Assembly (NCBI GenBank): GCA_004295245.1
Contig: REAR01000060.1
Coordinates: 1 to 64,000, forward strand
Direction: 5' to 3'
From: Sphingobacteriales bacterium
GTDB lineage: Bacteria; Bacteroidota; Bacteroidia; Chitinophagales; Chitinophagaceae
Length of the DNA stretch: 64,000 nucleotides
The notes under the pieces are model-generated. The model was not told the DNA's origin and searched no databases. It saw only the letters and a program-made list of their open reading frames with translations. A program made the translations under genes and the position numbers. Of the stretch, positions 9,554 through 19,078 are shown in pieces (the stretch's first letter is position 1; each line of letters begins with the position of its first letter).

Positions 9554-10128
9554 GTGCAAAAAAATTATGGTTTGATACCCAGTTTGGACGATTAAACAGC
9601 GAACAGAAGGGACAATACCTTGGTAGTTTTGACCCCGAGGATAAAGTGCTGGTTTTTTACAACGATGGTAATTATGAAATAACCGATCAGGAACTGACGC
9701 AAAAAATTGACGGTAATTATGAAATAACCGATCAGGAACTGACGCAAAAAATTGACGCCGAAAAAGTATTACTGATTGAAAAGTTTAGTGCAGAAAAAAT
9801 TGTATCTGCCATCTATCTTGATAAAAAAAATCTGCAATACAATGCAAAACGGTTTAAAATAGAAACCACCACATTGCGCAATAAATTTCTGTTTATAAAA
9901 GAAGGCGAGGGCAATGTGCTAGAAGCTGTAACAACCGATGCTGAACCTATTTTAGCGGTGCAGCAGGGCCGTGGCGACCAAGTGCGAAAAGGCAAATTTA
10001 AAATTGCCAAAGTGGTGGAAGTAATGGGCTGGAAAGCCGTTGGTGCCAAGCTGCTCGATTTTAGTAAAAGTGTAAAAATGGAGTGGGAGAAAAAAGCCGG
10101 TACCGATAATCAGCCAGAGCTGTTTTAA
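9496..10128 (+). CDS. parC: DNA topoisomerase IV subunit A, 3' part after the frameshift
   Basis: This frame continues the C-terminal beta-pinwheel of ParC: VTKYAIKSVKFKEAG, then KKLWFDTQFGRLN and YLGSFDPEDKVLVFY, to a stop at 10128 (211 codons). The first ATG in it is at 9646, but that is an internal Met, not a likely start. Residues GNYEITDQELTQKID occur twice in a row, encoded by a perfect 45-bp tandem duplication (9667-9711 and 9712-9756). With the missing base restored, ParC would have about 850 residues, the usual length for Bacteroidota. Confidence 0.8.
   Translation, partial: VTKYAIKSVKFKEAGRSTLSAKKLWFDTQFGRLNSEQKGQYLGSFDPEDKVLVFYNDGNYEITDQELTQKIDGNYEITDQELTQKIDAEKVLLIEKFSAEKIVSAIYLDKKNLQYNAKRFKIETTTLRNKFLFIKEGEGNVLEAVTTDAEPILAVQQGRGDQVRKGKFKIAKVVEVMGWKAVGAKLLDFSKSVKMEWEKKAGTDNQPELF
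9667..9756 (+). repeat. perfect 45-bp in-frame tandem duplication inside parC
   Basis: The unit beginning GGTAATTATGAAATAACCGA at 9667 is repeated without a mismatch at 9712. It adds 15 residues to the C-terminal domain without changing frame. Zero divergence means the event is recent or an assembly artefact. Confidence 0.95.
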
Positions 10129-10138
10129 TATTTTTATG

Positions 10139-10298
10139 TAGCCAGCAGTGTTACAAACATCGGCTGCGGTTGCGTCGCACACTTGTACATTTGTAATTGG
10201 ATGCATCTATGGTTTAATTGCAGATATCAGACCAGCGCTACTACCGTTGACGTGTGCGACGCAACAATGCAAAACCGGAGTTACCGATGCTGGTTACC
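10139..10298. repeat. palindromic intergenic repeat, two-arm copy (R5)
   Basis: Arms at 10169-10188 (GTTGCGTCGCACACTTGTAC) and 10246-10265, separated by 57 bases. The right arm is less perfect in its inner part (TTGACGTGTGCG). Outer ends are TAGCCAGCAG at 10139 and TGCTGGTTACC to 10298. The copy starts 10 bases after the parC stop, behind a TTTTTAT run, and separates parC from the convergent STAS gene. Confidence 0.9.
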
Positions 10299-10336
10299 CA
10301 TAAAAACAACACTTTATTATAAGTGGGCTGTTATTA

Positions 10337-10714
10337 TTAATCTTCTCCGTTTAAAAGTTCTCGTTCTATTTCTTCCATTTGCACAATATCCCAAGCCTCA
10401 CTTTCTGTGGGGGTGGTGTTCATAATTTCTAAAAGCCCCTGTTCATCTAACTGCGCTTCGGTTTTGGCGGGCAAATGGCAAATTACAAAAGAGTGATTGG
10501 CTTCATAAAAAGCTTGCTGGCAATTAACCAATGCTTCTGCCGCAGCATCGTCAATGGTTTCAATGTCTTTACAATTCAGAATTACGTTTTTGACATCTTT
10601 TTGAAGATAGGAGCCCAGTAATTGCTCCAGTTCTGCTGTCATATTAGCAGAGATGTTCTTTTCTTGAATGGTTATGACATGGAATTTTTCTTTGGTATCT
10701 GTTTTGACATTCAT
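10337..10714 (-). CDS. STAS-domain protein (anti-sigma-antagonist-like)
   Basis: 125 aa from the ATG at 10714 (MNVKTDTKEK). The longer frame upstream runs into clpC and is not credible. The fold pattern of a STAS domain is visible: a beta strand FHVITIQEK, a helix MTAELEQLLGSYL, then VKNVILNCKDIETIDDAAAEALV. The serine that is phosphorylated in SpoIIAA-type proteins (normally in DSSG) is absent, with TIDDAAAEA at that place. Phospho-regulation of the classical kind is therefore unlikely. It is divergent from clpC with a 155-base shared upstream region. Confidence 0.72.
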   Translation of the reverse strand: MNVKTDTKEKFHVITIQEKNISANMTAELEQLLGSYLQKDVKNVILNCKDIETIDDAAAEALVNCQQAFYEANHSFVICHLPAKTEAQLDEQGLLEIMNTTPTESEAWDIVQMEEIERELLNGED

Positions 10715-10869
10715 GTTACTTACAATTAAAGGCCTGTTAATTCGTTCCGGTTTGAGAAACTTTTTCACATTTGATACGTACCTGTTGATAACGGTGCAGG
10801 GCTTCAACAGCCTGCAACTATTCTCAAAAATATTCGTTATTATTGTATTACCCATAAATCCTTGAAAAC
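10715..10869. promoter_or_regulatory. shared upstream region of STAS gene and clpC
   Basis: 155 bases between divergent start codons. It must hold promoters for both genes. AT-rich with TTTG and TATTGTATT-like stretches, but no single promoter stands out and no CIRCE or CtsR-like inverted repeat is seen before clpC. Confidence 0.4.
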
Positions 10870-13398
10870 ATGGATAATAATTTTTCAGCACAGGTAAAAG
10901 AAATCATATCGTACAGCAGAGAAGAAGCCCTTCGGCTAGGTAATGATTTTATAGGTACAGAGCATCTTTTGTTAGGCATGATACGCGAAGGCGACAATAC
11001 CGCCGTTAAAATACTCAAAAGTTTTAATGTGGATTTGTATGAGCTGCGAAAGGAGATAGAGTTGGCTGTTAAAGACAAGACTGGTAAAAACATTGCCAAT
11101 ATTAACAGCCTACCCTTAACCAAGCAGGCCGAAAAAGTAATACGTGTAACTGTTTTAGAAGCCAAGGCACTTAAAAGCCAAACGGTGGAAACAGAACACC
11201 TGATGCTGTCTATTTTAAAGAACAAAGAAAATATTGCTACTCAAATATTAAATCAGTTTGATGTGGATTATGATTTATTCAGAAACGAATTGAGTACCGT
11301 AAAAGGGAACGATGTACGTAGTGAATACAACGAGGAAAATGAAGACGATTTTGATGAGGAGAAGAAATTTTCTCAGCAACAAAAGTCAAAATCTGCGGGA
11401 GCTGTAAAAAGTAAAACACCCGTACTGGACAATTTTGGAAGAGACATAACCCGCTTAGCCGAATCTGGTTCATTAGACCCCATTGTTGGCAGAGAGGCAG
11501 AAATTGAAAGAGTATCTCAGATATTAAGTAGAAGAAAAAAGAATAACCCCATTTTAATTGGAGAGCCCGGTGTGGGTAAAACAGCCATTGTAGAAGGCTT
11601 GGCTTTAAGAATTGTACAGCGTAAAGTAAGCAGGGTGTTATTTGATAAACGGGTGGTTAGTTTAGACCTTGCAGCCCTGGTAGCAGGTACCAAATACCGT
11701 GGCCAGTTTGAAGAACGCATGAAGGCTATTATGAATGAGCTGGAGAAGAACAGGGATGTGATTTTGTTTATTGATGAAATACATACCATTGTTGGTGCAG
11801 GTGGTGCCAGCGGTTCTTTAGATGCTTCTAATATTTTTAAACCGGCATTGGCACGCGGAGAGTTGCAATGTATTGGCGCCTCTACTTTAGATGAGTATAG
11901 AATGTACATTGAAAAAGATGGTGCCTTAGACCGTCGTTTTCAAAAAGTAATGGTAGAACCACCAAGTGTGGATGAAACCATACAGATATTGACCAATATA
12001 CAGAGCAAGTATGAAGATTACCACAATGTTTCTTATAGCAAAGACGCAATCGATGCCTGTGTAAAATTAAGCGACCGGTATATGACGGATCGTTTACTGC
12101 CAGATAAAGCTATTGATGTGCTGGATGAAGTGGGTGCAAGGGTGCATTTAAAAAACATCAACGTGCCTCAGGAGATTGTAGAGCTGGAAAAAAAGATAGA
12201 AGACGTAAAGAATGAGAAGAACAAGGTGGTAAAAAGCCAGAAGTTTGAGGAAGCAGCGTCTTTGCGTGATACAGAAAAAAGACTGCAGGAAGAACTGGAA
12301 GCGGCAAAAGCAAAATGGGAAGAAGAAAGTAAACATAAACGTTACCCTATTGATGAAGAGGCAATTGCTGAAGTAGTAAGTATGATGACGGGCATTCCGG
12401 TAAAGCGGATGGTGCAGGCAGAAACAGAGAAGTTGCGGAAGATGAGTGAGGATATGAAAGGAATGGTAGTTGGGCAGGATGAAGCTATTTTAAAAGTGGT
12501 AAAAGCGATACAGCGTAACCGCGTAGGTTTGAAAGACCCTAAAAAACCCATTGGCTCATTTATATTTTTAGGTCCTACTGGTGTGGGTAAAACAGAATTA
12601 GCCCGTGCATTGGCCCGTCATATGTTTGATTCAGAAGAAGCATTGATTCGCATTGATATGAGCGAATACATGGAGAAGTTTACCGTAAGCCGTTTAATTG
12701 GTGCCCCTCCGGGGTATGTGGGTTATGAAGAAGGTGGCCAGTTAACAGAAAAGGTACGCCGCAAACCATACAGTGTTATTTTGTTAGATGAAATAGAAAA
12801 AGCACACCCGGACATTTATAATATTCTGTTACAGGTGTTAGATGATGGACAATTAACCGATGGCCTGGGGCGTAAGGTTGATTTTAAAAATTCGCTTATT
12901 ATAATGACTTCAAACATAGGCGTTCGGCAGTTAAAAGACTTTGGAGATGGTGTTGGGTTTGCAACCGCGTCTCGTACATTAAATGCTGAAGAGAATAATA
13001 AGGCAGTGATAGAAAAAGCGTTAAAACGCACCTTCTCTCCTGAGTTTTTAAATCGTATTGATGATGTGATCATATTTAACTCATTGGAGAAAAAACATAT
13101 TTTTGAGATTATTGATATTCTGATGAAAGGGGTTGTTAAACGCCTTAATAATTTAGGATTTTCGTTGGAGCTTACTGAAGATGCAAAAACTTTTATTGCA
13201 GATAAGGGATACGATCAGCAGTTTGGAGCAAGACCACTGCACCGTGCTATTCAAAAATATTTAGAAGACCCATTAGCCGAAGAAATTCTCAACTTAAAGA
13301 TAAAAGAAGGAGATGTGCTGGTGGCAGATTTAGATAAAGAAAATGCCCGCATACGGTTTACTTTTAAAGAAAAAGCTAAAGAAATATCTGAAGCATAA
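10870..13398 (+). CDS. clpC: ATP-dependent Clp protease ATP-binding subunit ClpC
   Basis: 842 aa. Hexameric AAA+ unfoldase that feeds proteins to ClpP. In order: two Clp_N repeats (about 5-140), an acidic linker, AAA-1 with Walker A GEPGVGKT (231-238) and Walker B ILFIDE (298-303), a middle region with a UVR-like motif ([15 protein letters not shown], 458-472), AAA-2 with GPTGVGKT (568-575) and VILLDE (636-641), and the ClpB-D2-like C-terminal domain. The short middle region separates it from ClpB. It is followed by a strong terminator at 13421. Confidence 0.95.
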   Translation: MDNNFSAQVKEIISYSREEALRLGNDFIGTEHLLLGMIREGDNTAVKILKSFNVDLYELRKEIELAVKDKTGKNIANINSLPLTKQAEKVIRVTVLEAKALKSQTVETEHLMLSILKNKENIATQILNQFDVDYDLFRNELSTVKGNDVRSEYNEENEDDFDEEKKFSQQQKSKSAGAVKSKTPVLDNFGRDITRLAESGSLDPIVGREAEIERVSQILSRRKKNNPILIGEPGVGKTAIVEGLALRIVQRKVSRVLFDKRVVSLDLAALVAGTKYRGQFEERMKAIMNELEKNRDVILFIDEIHTIVGAGGASGSLDASNIFKPALARGELQCIGASTLDEYRMYIEKDGALDRRFQKVMVEPPSVDETIQILTNIQSKYEDYHNVSYSKDAIDACVKLSDRYMTDRLLPDKAIDVLDEVGARVHLKNINVPQEIVELEKKIEDVKNEKNKVVKSQKFEEAASLRDTEKRLQEELEAAKAKWEEESKHKRYPIDEEAIAEVVSMMTGIPVKRMVQAETEKLRKMSEDMKGMVVGQDEAILKVVKAIQRNRVGLKDPKKPIGSFIFLGPTGVGKTELARALARHMFDSEEALIRIDMSEYMEKFTVSRLIGAPPGYVGYEEGGQLTEKVRRKPYSVILLDEIEKAHPDIYNILLQVLDDGQLTDGLGRKVDFKNSLIIMTSNIGVRQLKDFGDGVGFATASRTLNAEENNKAVIEKALKRTFSPEFLNRIDDVIIFNSLEKKHIFEIIDILMKGVVKRLNNLGFSLELTEDAKTFIADKGYDQQFGARPLHRAIQKYLEDPLAEEILNLKIKEGDVLVADLDKENARIRFTFKEKAKEISEA

Positions 13399-13420
13399 AA
13401 TAGCTGGGTTTTAAAAATAA

Positions 13421-13448
13421 AAAGGAGTGCAACGGCACTCCTTTTTTA
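13421..13448 (+). terminator. rho-independent terminator after clpC
   Basis: Stem AAAGGAGTGC / GCACTCCTTT with a 4-base AACG loop (13421-13444), followed by further T residues. It lies 22 bases after the clpC stop. Confidence 0.9.
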
Positions 13449-13568
13449 TTGCAACTAAAACTTTTTAATTGCAGGGGCTTCTTAACGTGTAGTAAACAAA
13501 TACTTCCTATTTTTACCCGCATCTAAACAACCGGTTTCAGCACTCAAAAGAAAATTACGGTAAAAGGC

Positions 13569-14243
13569 ATGAGCAGAATTATCATTACTATAGATGGATG
13601 GAGCAGTTGTGGCAAAAGCACTCTTGCCAAACAATTGGCAAAAGAGCTAGGCTATACCTATATTGATAGCGGCGCTATGTACCGGGCCATTACTTTATAT
13701 TTTTTAAGAAATCATATAGACTGGACAGAAGACAAAGAAGTAATAACTGCTTTGGAAAATATTCTATTAGAGTTTAAAGCCAATCATAAAAACGGGCAAA
13801 GTGAAATGTATCTGAATGGTGAGAATGTAGAATATGTAATCAGAGATCTGGTGGTGGCAGAAAAAGTAAGCGATGTGGCTGCAATAAAAGTAGTAAGAGA
13901 TTTTGCAGTGGCACAGCAACAATTAATGGGCGAAAAAAAAGGGATTGTAATGGATGGCAGAGATATAGGTACCGTGGTATTTCCGGCGGCAGCATTAAAA
14001 ATATTTATGACTGCCGATAATGCGGTACGGGTTGAGCGCCGATTTAAAGAATTGTATGAGAAAAACCCCAATATTACCATTGAAGAAGTAAAAGCTAATT
14101 TGGAAATGAGAGATTATATTGACTCTCATAGAGAAGTAAGTCCTTTGCGTAAAGCGGCAGATGCCATAGAGTTAGATAATACCCACCTTACCATGAAAGA
14201 GCAGCTAGAGCTGGCCATGCAATGGGCGCAGCAAAAATTGTAA
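13569..14243 (+). CDS. cmk: cytidylate kinase
   Basis: 224 aa. Phosphorylates CMP and dCMP with ATP in pyrimidine nucleotide synthesis. The P-loop GWSSCGKST (10-18) near the N-terminus, the YIDSGAMYRA motif that follows it and MDGRDIGTVVFP in the centre are diagnostic. The lid region contains RRFKELYEKN, and RDYIDSHREVSPL follows. The length is normal for the family. The start at 13569 gives MSRIIITIDG, the usual beginning. Its own promoter is likely, since a terminator precedes it. Confidence 0.95.
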   Translation: MSRIIITIDGWSSCGKSTLAKQLAKELGYTYIDSGAMYRAITLYFLRNHIDWTEDKEVITALENILLEFKANHKNGQSEMYLNGENVEYVIRDLVVAEKVSDVAAIKVVRDFAVAQQQLMGEKKGIVMDGRDIGTVVFPAAALKIFMTADNAVRVERRFKELYEKNPNITIEEVKANLEMRDYIDSHREVSPLRKAADAIELDNTHLTMKEQLELAMQWAQQKL

Positions 14244-14341
14244 AAAAAGCTGTTTATAAATACAATAACAAAATGCTTGCTTTTAAAAAAGCAGCTTTGT
14301 ATTTTGTTGGGCATTTATTAACGTACCCAAAAAAATACCTT

Positions 14342-14839
14342 ATGAAAACCTTACATCGCTTAGGGCTTCTTGCTATTATGTCTGTTGTATTATTCTCCTG
14401 CAAAAAAGAAACAGTTGCAGACCCTGTACCGGATACTATTTTCAGAGACCCGGTAATTACTTCAAAAATTTACCCGTTTATAAATCAGCCGGCACCAATG
14501 GATTTGGGCACTACCAATACCACCTTGCATGCCGGAGATGAGGTAACTGTTTACATGCCATATGGTGTTTTTAACGACAATATTGTTACCTCAACCCTTA
14601 CCTTAACAGATGATGTGAATGGCAGTGTGTTGGGTATCTACAACTGGGTTCCATCTACTGATGCCTCAGCAGCAACCCTTAATGTGCCAATAGACTTAAG
14701 AGAAGTTCCGTTTATGTTTGTAACTTTTACGGTAGATGCTTCTATGACGGGGTATAATGTAAATTTAGCCTCAAGCATTGTAGGTAAAAAAACACAGTCT
14801 GAAGACGCTATTGCCAATGCATTTAAAGTTGATCCATAA
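14342..14839 (+). CDS. putative lipoprotein, unknown family
   Basis: 165 aa from the ATG at 14342 (MKTLHRLGLL). The longer frame begins inside cmk and is rejected. A lipoprotein signal ends at the lipobox cysteine in VLFSC, followed by KKE. The mature part is beta-rich and contains DEVTVYMPYGVFND and TLTLTDDVNGSVLGIYNWVPS, which suggests an immunoglobulin-like or other sandwich domain. No family recognised. Likely an outer- or inner-membrane lipoprotein. It starts 98 bases after cmk and is closed by a strong terminator. Confidence 0.65.
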   Translation: MKTLHRLGLLAIMSVVLFSCKKETVADPVPDTIFRDPVITSKIYPFINQPAPMDLGTTNTTLHAGDEVTVYMPYGVFNDNIVTSTLTLTDDVNGSVLGIYNWVPSTDASAATLNVPIDLREVPFMFVTFTVDASMTGYNVNLASSIVGKKTQSEDAIANAFKVDP

Positions 14840-14860
14840 TTACAAGTTCGCTATTAATGA

Positions 14861-14886
14861 AGCCCCGCCTATGGCGGGGCTTTTTT
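14861..14886 (+). terminator. rho-independent terminator after the lipoprotein gene
   Basis: Stem AGCCCCGCC (14861-14869), loop TAT, stem GGCGGGGCT (14873-14881), then a T run to 14886. A repeat element begins 3 bases later. Confidence 0.92.
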
Positions 14887-14888
14887 AT

Positions 14889-15096
14889 GTTACCGGCAGC
14901 AGTAACAATTTTCAGCTTCGGTTGCGTCGCACACTTGTGCAGTTAAATATAAAGCAGCAAGTCAGATGTCAGAACGTCTTAAAGTAATGTAAACCAAAAT
15001 CATTTACTTTCAGACTTTCCGTTTTGCCGACTTACGGACTTCCTGCACAAGTGTGCGACGCAACGATGCCTAACCGGAGTGGCCCATGCTGGTAAC
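14889..15096. repeat. palindromic intergenic repeat, two-arm copy with the longest loop (R6)
   Basis: Left arm at 14921-14941, an exact inverted copy at 15044-15064, 102-base loop. Outer ends are GTTACCGGCAGC at 14889 and TGCTGGTAAC to 15096, itself nearly the reverse complement of the left end. At 208 bases it is the largest copy. It starts directly behind the T-tract of the preceding terminator. Confidence 0.92.
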
Positions 15097-15168
15097 ACAC
15101 AATAAACCCTGCCAAAACCGGCACTGGCATTATACTTGAACCAATAGCCCTTTACCCTTAAAACCTTG

Positions 15169-15176
15169 TACTTTTG
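15169..15176 (+). promoter_or_regulatory. probable -7 promoter element for lon
   Basis: TACTTTTG matches the Bacteroidota -7 consensus TAnnTTTG exactly and lies 37 bases before the lon start codon. A convincing -33 TTTG at the right distance is not seen, so this is a partial match only. Confidence 0.45.
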
Positions 15177-15212
15177 GGGAAGTACTGTTAAATTGTCACC
15201 GAAATTTATAGA

Positions 15213-17615
15213 ATGAAAGAAAGAAATATATTATTCAGAACCGAAGACGAGATGGATTTTATGCCGATAATTCCGTTGAACGAAAGTGATAACGACGAAA
15301 CGCAGGATCTTGATATTCCGGAAGAGTTACCAATATTACCATTAAGAAATACTGTATTATTTCCGGGGGTGGTGCTGCCTATAACTGTTGGCCGAGATAA
15401 AAGTATTAAAGCTGTTTTAGAAGCGTATAAAGGCAATAAGCTTATTGGGGTGGTAGCGCAAAAAGACAGCAATATAGAAGAGCCAGCCATGGATGATTTG
15501 GAAGATATTGGAACGGTTGCTAAAATTATTAAGCAAATTAAAATGCCTGATGGCGGCACTACGGTGATTATACAGGGAAAGCGACGCTTTAAAATGGGAG
15601 TGCTTACTTCCGACGATCCATATTTTAAAGCAAAAATTCATTTGCTGGAAGAAGAAGAAGCCCCCAAAGACCAGGATTTTGAAGCATATGTAGCCAATAT
15701 AAAAGAACTGGCCACACAAATTATTCAGCTATCGCCTAACATTCCTTCAGAAGCTTCTATTATTTTAAAAAATATAGAAAACCCTGCTTTTTTAATACAC
15801 TTTGTTAGTAGTAACCTGAATACTGGTTTGGGAGATAAACAGCATATATTGGAGATAAACCATATTAAAAGCCGTGCTGATGTATTAATGCAACTACTAC
15901 AAAAAGAATTGCAGTTTGCAGAGCTGAAAAATAAGGTTACCAATAAAACCCGCACCGAGTTAGATAAGCAGCAACGGGAGTATTTTTTGCAGCAGCAATT
16001 AAAAAGTATTAAAGAAGAACTGGGTGGAGATACCAACGAGCGGGAAATAAAAGAAATGCAAAAAAAGGCCGAACAAAAAAAGTGGCCAAAATCTGCTAAA
16101 GAATTATTTCAAAAAGATATTGAGAAGCTGGAGCGTATGCACCCCAGTACGCCTGATTATTCAGTGGTATATAACCACTGCGATCTGTTGCTGGATTTGC
16201 CATGGGATGAATACACAGAGGATTCTTATGATTTAAAGAAAGCAAAAAAAGTGTTAGATGCGGATCATTACAGTATGGATAAAATAAAAGAACGCATACT
16301 GGAATATTTAGCAGTGCTAAAACTAAAGGGAGATATGAAGAGCCCGATACTTTGTTTTGTAGGCCCTCCTGGTATTGGTAAAACCTCTTTAGGCAGAAGT
16401 ATTGCCAATGCTATTGGCCGTAAATATGTGCGGTTAAGTTTAGGTGGTTTGCACGATGAAAGCGAAATACGGGGTCATCGAAAAACATATATTGGTGCTA
16501 TGCCGGGGCGCATTTTGCAATCGCTGCGAAAAGTAAAGTCTGGCAACCCTGTAATGATTTTAGATGAAATAGATAAAGTAGGCGCCGATCAACGCGGCGA
16601 CCCATCATCTGCATTATTAGAAGTGCTGGACCCCGAGCAAAACAATACTTTTTATGATAATTACCTGGAGCTGGAATATGATTTAAGCAAAGTATTATTT
16701 ATAGCCACTGCAAATAATATTGCTAACATACAACCGGCGTTAAGAGACCGGCTTGAAATAATTGATTTAAGTGGGTATGCTATTGAAGAAAAAGTTGAAA
16801 TTGCCAAACGCCATTTGGTGCCCAAGCAAAAAGAAGCACACGGTTTAAAAAACATTTCATTTAAAATAAACGATAATGTTTTAGAGAAAGTGGTGGAAGA
16901 ATACACCCGTGAAAGTGGTGTAAGAGAGTTAGACCGGCAATTGGCTGCTATTATGCGAAACCTTGCTAAAGAATATGCCACAAATGAAAAAGTAAAATCT
17001 GTAATTACAGAAGCTGCTATTGAAGACATATTGGGTAAGCCGCGGTACAGTAATGAAATTTATAAAACCGTGGGAATGCCCGGTGTGGCTGTAGGCCTTG
17101 CATGGACTTATGTAGGTGGTGATATTCTCTTTATTGAAACATCATTAAGCGATGGAAAAGGAGAATTGCGTTTAACAGGTAATCTTGGCAACGTAATGAA
17201 AGAAAGTGCCAGCACAGCACTTACTTATTTGCAAGCAAACACAAAAAAACTGGCACTTGATAAGGAAATTTTTCAGAAAAAAAATATTCATATACATGTG
17301 CCGGAAGGGGCTGTGCCAAAGGATGGTCCCAGTGCAGGCGTTACCATGCTTACTGCCTTGTATTCTGCAATAACCGGCAAAAAAGTAAAGCCTTATCTGG
17401 CAATGACAGGAGAAATAACGCTACGCGGACAAGTGCTGCCAGTTGGAGGTATAAAAGAAAAAGTACTGGCCGCAAAAAGAGCCGGCTTAAAGGAAATTAT
17501 ACTCTGCTGGCAAAACGAGAAAGATGTACAAGAAATAGAATCCTCATTTATTAAGGGCTTAAAGTTTAATTATGTTAAAACAATGCAGCAGGTGCTTGAT
17601 CTTGCCATTGTATAG
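15213..17615 (+). CDS. lon: ATP-dependent Lon protease
   Basis: 800 aa. Cytoplasmic AAA+ protease for damaged and regulatory proteins. In order: the LON substrate-binding domain (about 38-235, starting ELPILPLRNTVLFPG), a coiled-coil region, the AAA+ module with Walker A GPPGIGKT (384-391) and a Walker B ending in LDE, and the Ser-Lys protease domain. The catalytic pair is Ser707 in KDGPSAG and Lys748 in GGIKEK by my count. Full length, nothing missing. The first in-frame ATG, MKERNILF, is the natural start. Confidence 0.96.
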   Translation: MKERNILFRTEDEMDFMPIIPLNESDNDETQDLDIPEELPILPLRNTVLFPGVVLPITVGRDKSIKAVLEAYKGNKLIGVVAQKDSNIEEPAMDDLEDIGTVAKIIKQIKMPDGGTTVIIQGKRRFKMGVLTSDDPYFKAKIHLLEEEEAPKDQDFEAYVANIKELATQIIQLSPNIPSEASIILKNIENPAFLIHFVSSNLNTGLGDKQHILEINHIKSRADVLMQLLQKELQFAELKNKVTNKTRTELDKQQREYFLQQQLKSIKEELGGDTNEREIKEMQKKAEQKKWPKSAKELFQKDIEKLERMHPSTPDYSVVYNHCDLLLDLPWDEYTEDSYDLKKAKKVLDADHYSMDKIKERILEYLAVLKLKGDMKSPILCFVGPPGIGKTSLGRSIANAIGRKYVRLSLGGLHDESEIRGHRKTYIGAMPGRILQSLRKVKSGNPVMILDEIDKVGADQRGDPSSALLEVLDPEQNNTFYDNYLELEYDLSKVLFIATANNIANIQPALRDRLEIIDLSGYAIEEKVEIAKRHLVPKQKEAHGLKNISFKINDNVLEKVVEEYTRESGVRELDRQLAAIMRNLAKEYATNEKVKSVITEAAIEDILGKPRYSNEIYKTVGMPGVAVGLAWTYVGGDILFIETSLSDGKGELRLTGNLGNVMKESASTALTYLQANTKKLALDKEIFQKKNIHIHVPEGAVPKDGPSAGVTMLTALYSAITGKKVKPYLAMTGEITLRGQVLPVGGIKEKVLAAKRAGLKEIILCWQNEKDVQEIESSFIKGLKFNYVKTMQQVLDLAIV

Positions 17616-17732
17616 CCAAAAGCTATAAGAAGATTTGATGATTTTACTGTTTGTAATAAACTAATCATTTCCTTTACTGTTATATTAATATGAAAATTTT
17701 TTTCATGTTGGTTGTTTTAAGGGTTAAAGAAA

Positions 17733-17765
17733 AAATCCTCCATTTTTATGGAGGATTTATTTTTT
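17733..17765 (+). terminator. rho-independent terminator after lon
   Basis: Stem AAATCCTCCAT (17733-17743), TTTT loop, stem ATGGAGGATTT (17748-17758), then ATTTTTT. It lies 117 bases after the lon stop. A degenerate repeat copy begins at its T-tract. Confidence 0.88.
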
Positions 17766-17813
17766 AGCCGGCAGTAGCAAAAACTCAGCTACTGTTGTGT
17801 CACTCACTTGTAC
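17765..17813. repeat. degenerate copy of the palindromic repeat (R7)
   Basis: Outer end TAGCCGGCAG at the lon terminator T-tract and a decayed arm GTTGTGTCACTCACTTGTAC at 17794-17813, with 3 differences from the usual arm. A second arm is not recognisable downstream. Confidence 0.55.
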
Positions 17814-18186
17814 TATAGAATAAATATGAACAGCGCTGCACCACCCGCATTAACAGCGTTGCCCCGCTACTGTATTTTGCTTTTTATGCTAACCAATTAA
17901 ATAGTCGCTACATATATTCATCATTTTTTTAAAAAAAGGATGAATGTTTTGTACTGTGCCGCAATAACTTATAAAAAAAGGCTCTAAACTCTTTGTAAAA
18001 AAATAGGCAGGGCTTTTAGGTTTCAAAAAAACTTTCTATTTTGTTCGCATCTATCCATTCCTCTGATCATTCCACAGCTCCTCTAAGCTTACTTCTTATT
18101 TCCTTTTAAAGACCGTAAAGAATCATTTCCATCCGTGTTTAACCGGAACAGCAATACCTGTTTCTAAACCACAAAAATGATCCCTT
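17814..18186. other. intergenic stretch without a visible gene
   Basis: 373 bases of AT-rich sequence between the decayed repeat and the MtfA-like gene. It contains a TTTTTTTAAAAAAA run near 17930 and no open frame with a credible protein. Presumably it holds the promoter of the downstream gene, but no clear consensus was found. Confidence 0.5.
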
Positions 18187-18993
18187 ATGGAAATTATTTT
18201 TATATGTATTCTGGTATTTTGCATTGTTTCATTATACAGTGTATTACACGCCCCGGCAGAGCGTTGGTTAATGCGTCGCCATTACAAATCATTTATAAAG
18301 GTGGAAGCGTATTACAGAAATATCATCTGTCAGCACCTTGCTTATTTTCATCGCTTAAATAAAGAAGAGCAACATCGTATGTTGTTCAGAACCTTTCTTA
18401 TTCATAGAGGTAAAAAGTTTCACTATGTGGGTGTTGAGAAAAAGGATGAAATGCCTGTATTAATAAGTGCTGTTGCTGCACAACTTACACTTGGCCTAGA
18501 AAGCTTTTCTTTAGACTATTTCAGAGATATTTATGTTTTGAAGCACGACTACCATTACGGCTATTATTCACTTCCCTTTATGGGCCATGTAGATAGTACG
18601 GGTATTTATTTAAGCTGGGATAATTTTTTACAAGGCATCCACCGTGCAGCAGATAATAGTAATGTTGGTTTACATGAAATGGCACATGCGCTGGCATATG
18701 TAAACTTCATTACCAAAACAGAACAAGACAAACATTTTTCTGCAGAGTTTAGAAATTTCTCGGAAGTGGCCCGCCCTGTATTTATGGAAATGCAAAAAGG
18801 CCGTAAAACCTTATTGGGCGATTATGCCGCCACGAACTACCATGAATTTTGGGCGGTAAGCGTGGAAATGTTTTTTGAAAACCCTTTTAGGTTTAAGTAT
18901 GAGTTGCCAGAATTATATGCAGCAATGGTAAACTTGTTACGACAAGACCCGTATGAACTAATTGTAAATAGAAAAGCAGCGGCCGTTGCTTAA
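18187..18993 (+). CDS. MtfA-like zinc-dependent peptidase (M90)
   Basis: 268 aa. Related to MtfA, the Mlc-titration factor with aminopeptidase activity. One N-terminal membrane segment (residues 2-20) is followed by the peptidase domain with the zinc motif HEMAH (163-167) and a downstream Glu in NYHEFWAVSVEMFFE, where the third ligand of M90 enzymes lies. E. coli MtfA has no N-terminal anchor, so this version may act at the membrane. It is a single gene between a repeat-rich spacer and a convergent CPBP gene. Confidence 0.85.
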   Translation: MEIIFICILVFCIVSLYSVLHAPAERWLMRRHYKSFIKVEAYYRNIICQHLAYFHRLNKEEQHRMLFRTFLIHRGKKFHYVGVEKKDEMPVLISAVAAQLTLGLESFSLDYFRDIYVLKHDYHYGYYSLPFMGHVDSTGIYLSWDNFLQGIHRAADNSNVGLHEMAHALAYVNFITKTEQDKHFSAEFRNFSEVARPVFMEMQKGRKTLLGDYAATNYHEFWAVSVEMFFENPFRFKYELPELYAAMVNLLRQDPYELIVNRKAAAVA

Positions 18994-19020
18994 TATATAT
19001 CATTTGCTGAATGATTTGAT

Positions 19021-19043
19021 GCTGTTGAAGGGTGCGACGCAAC
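19021..19043. repeat. palindromic intergenic repeat, right-arm copy (R8)
   Basis: GCT plus arm GTTGAAGGGTGCGACGCAAC up to 19043, in the 85 bases between the convergent stops at 18993 and 19079. No left arm or clear outer end. Confidence 0.75.
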
Positions 19044-19078
19044 GACTGTTGAAAAGAGAGCAGTAAGCTTGTTTACAC

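Noticed and set aside
17690-17767. 25-codon frame after lon
   Set aside because: It runs through the lon terminator stem and T-tract, so it is a chance frame.
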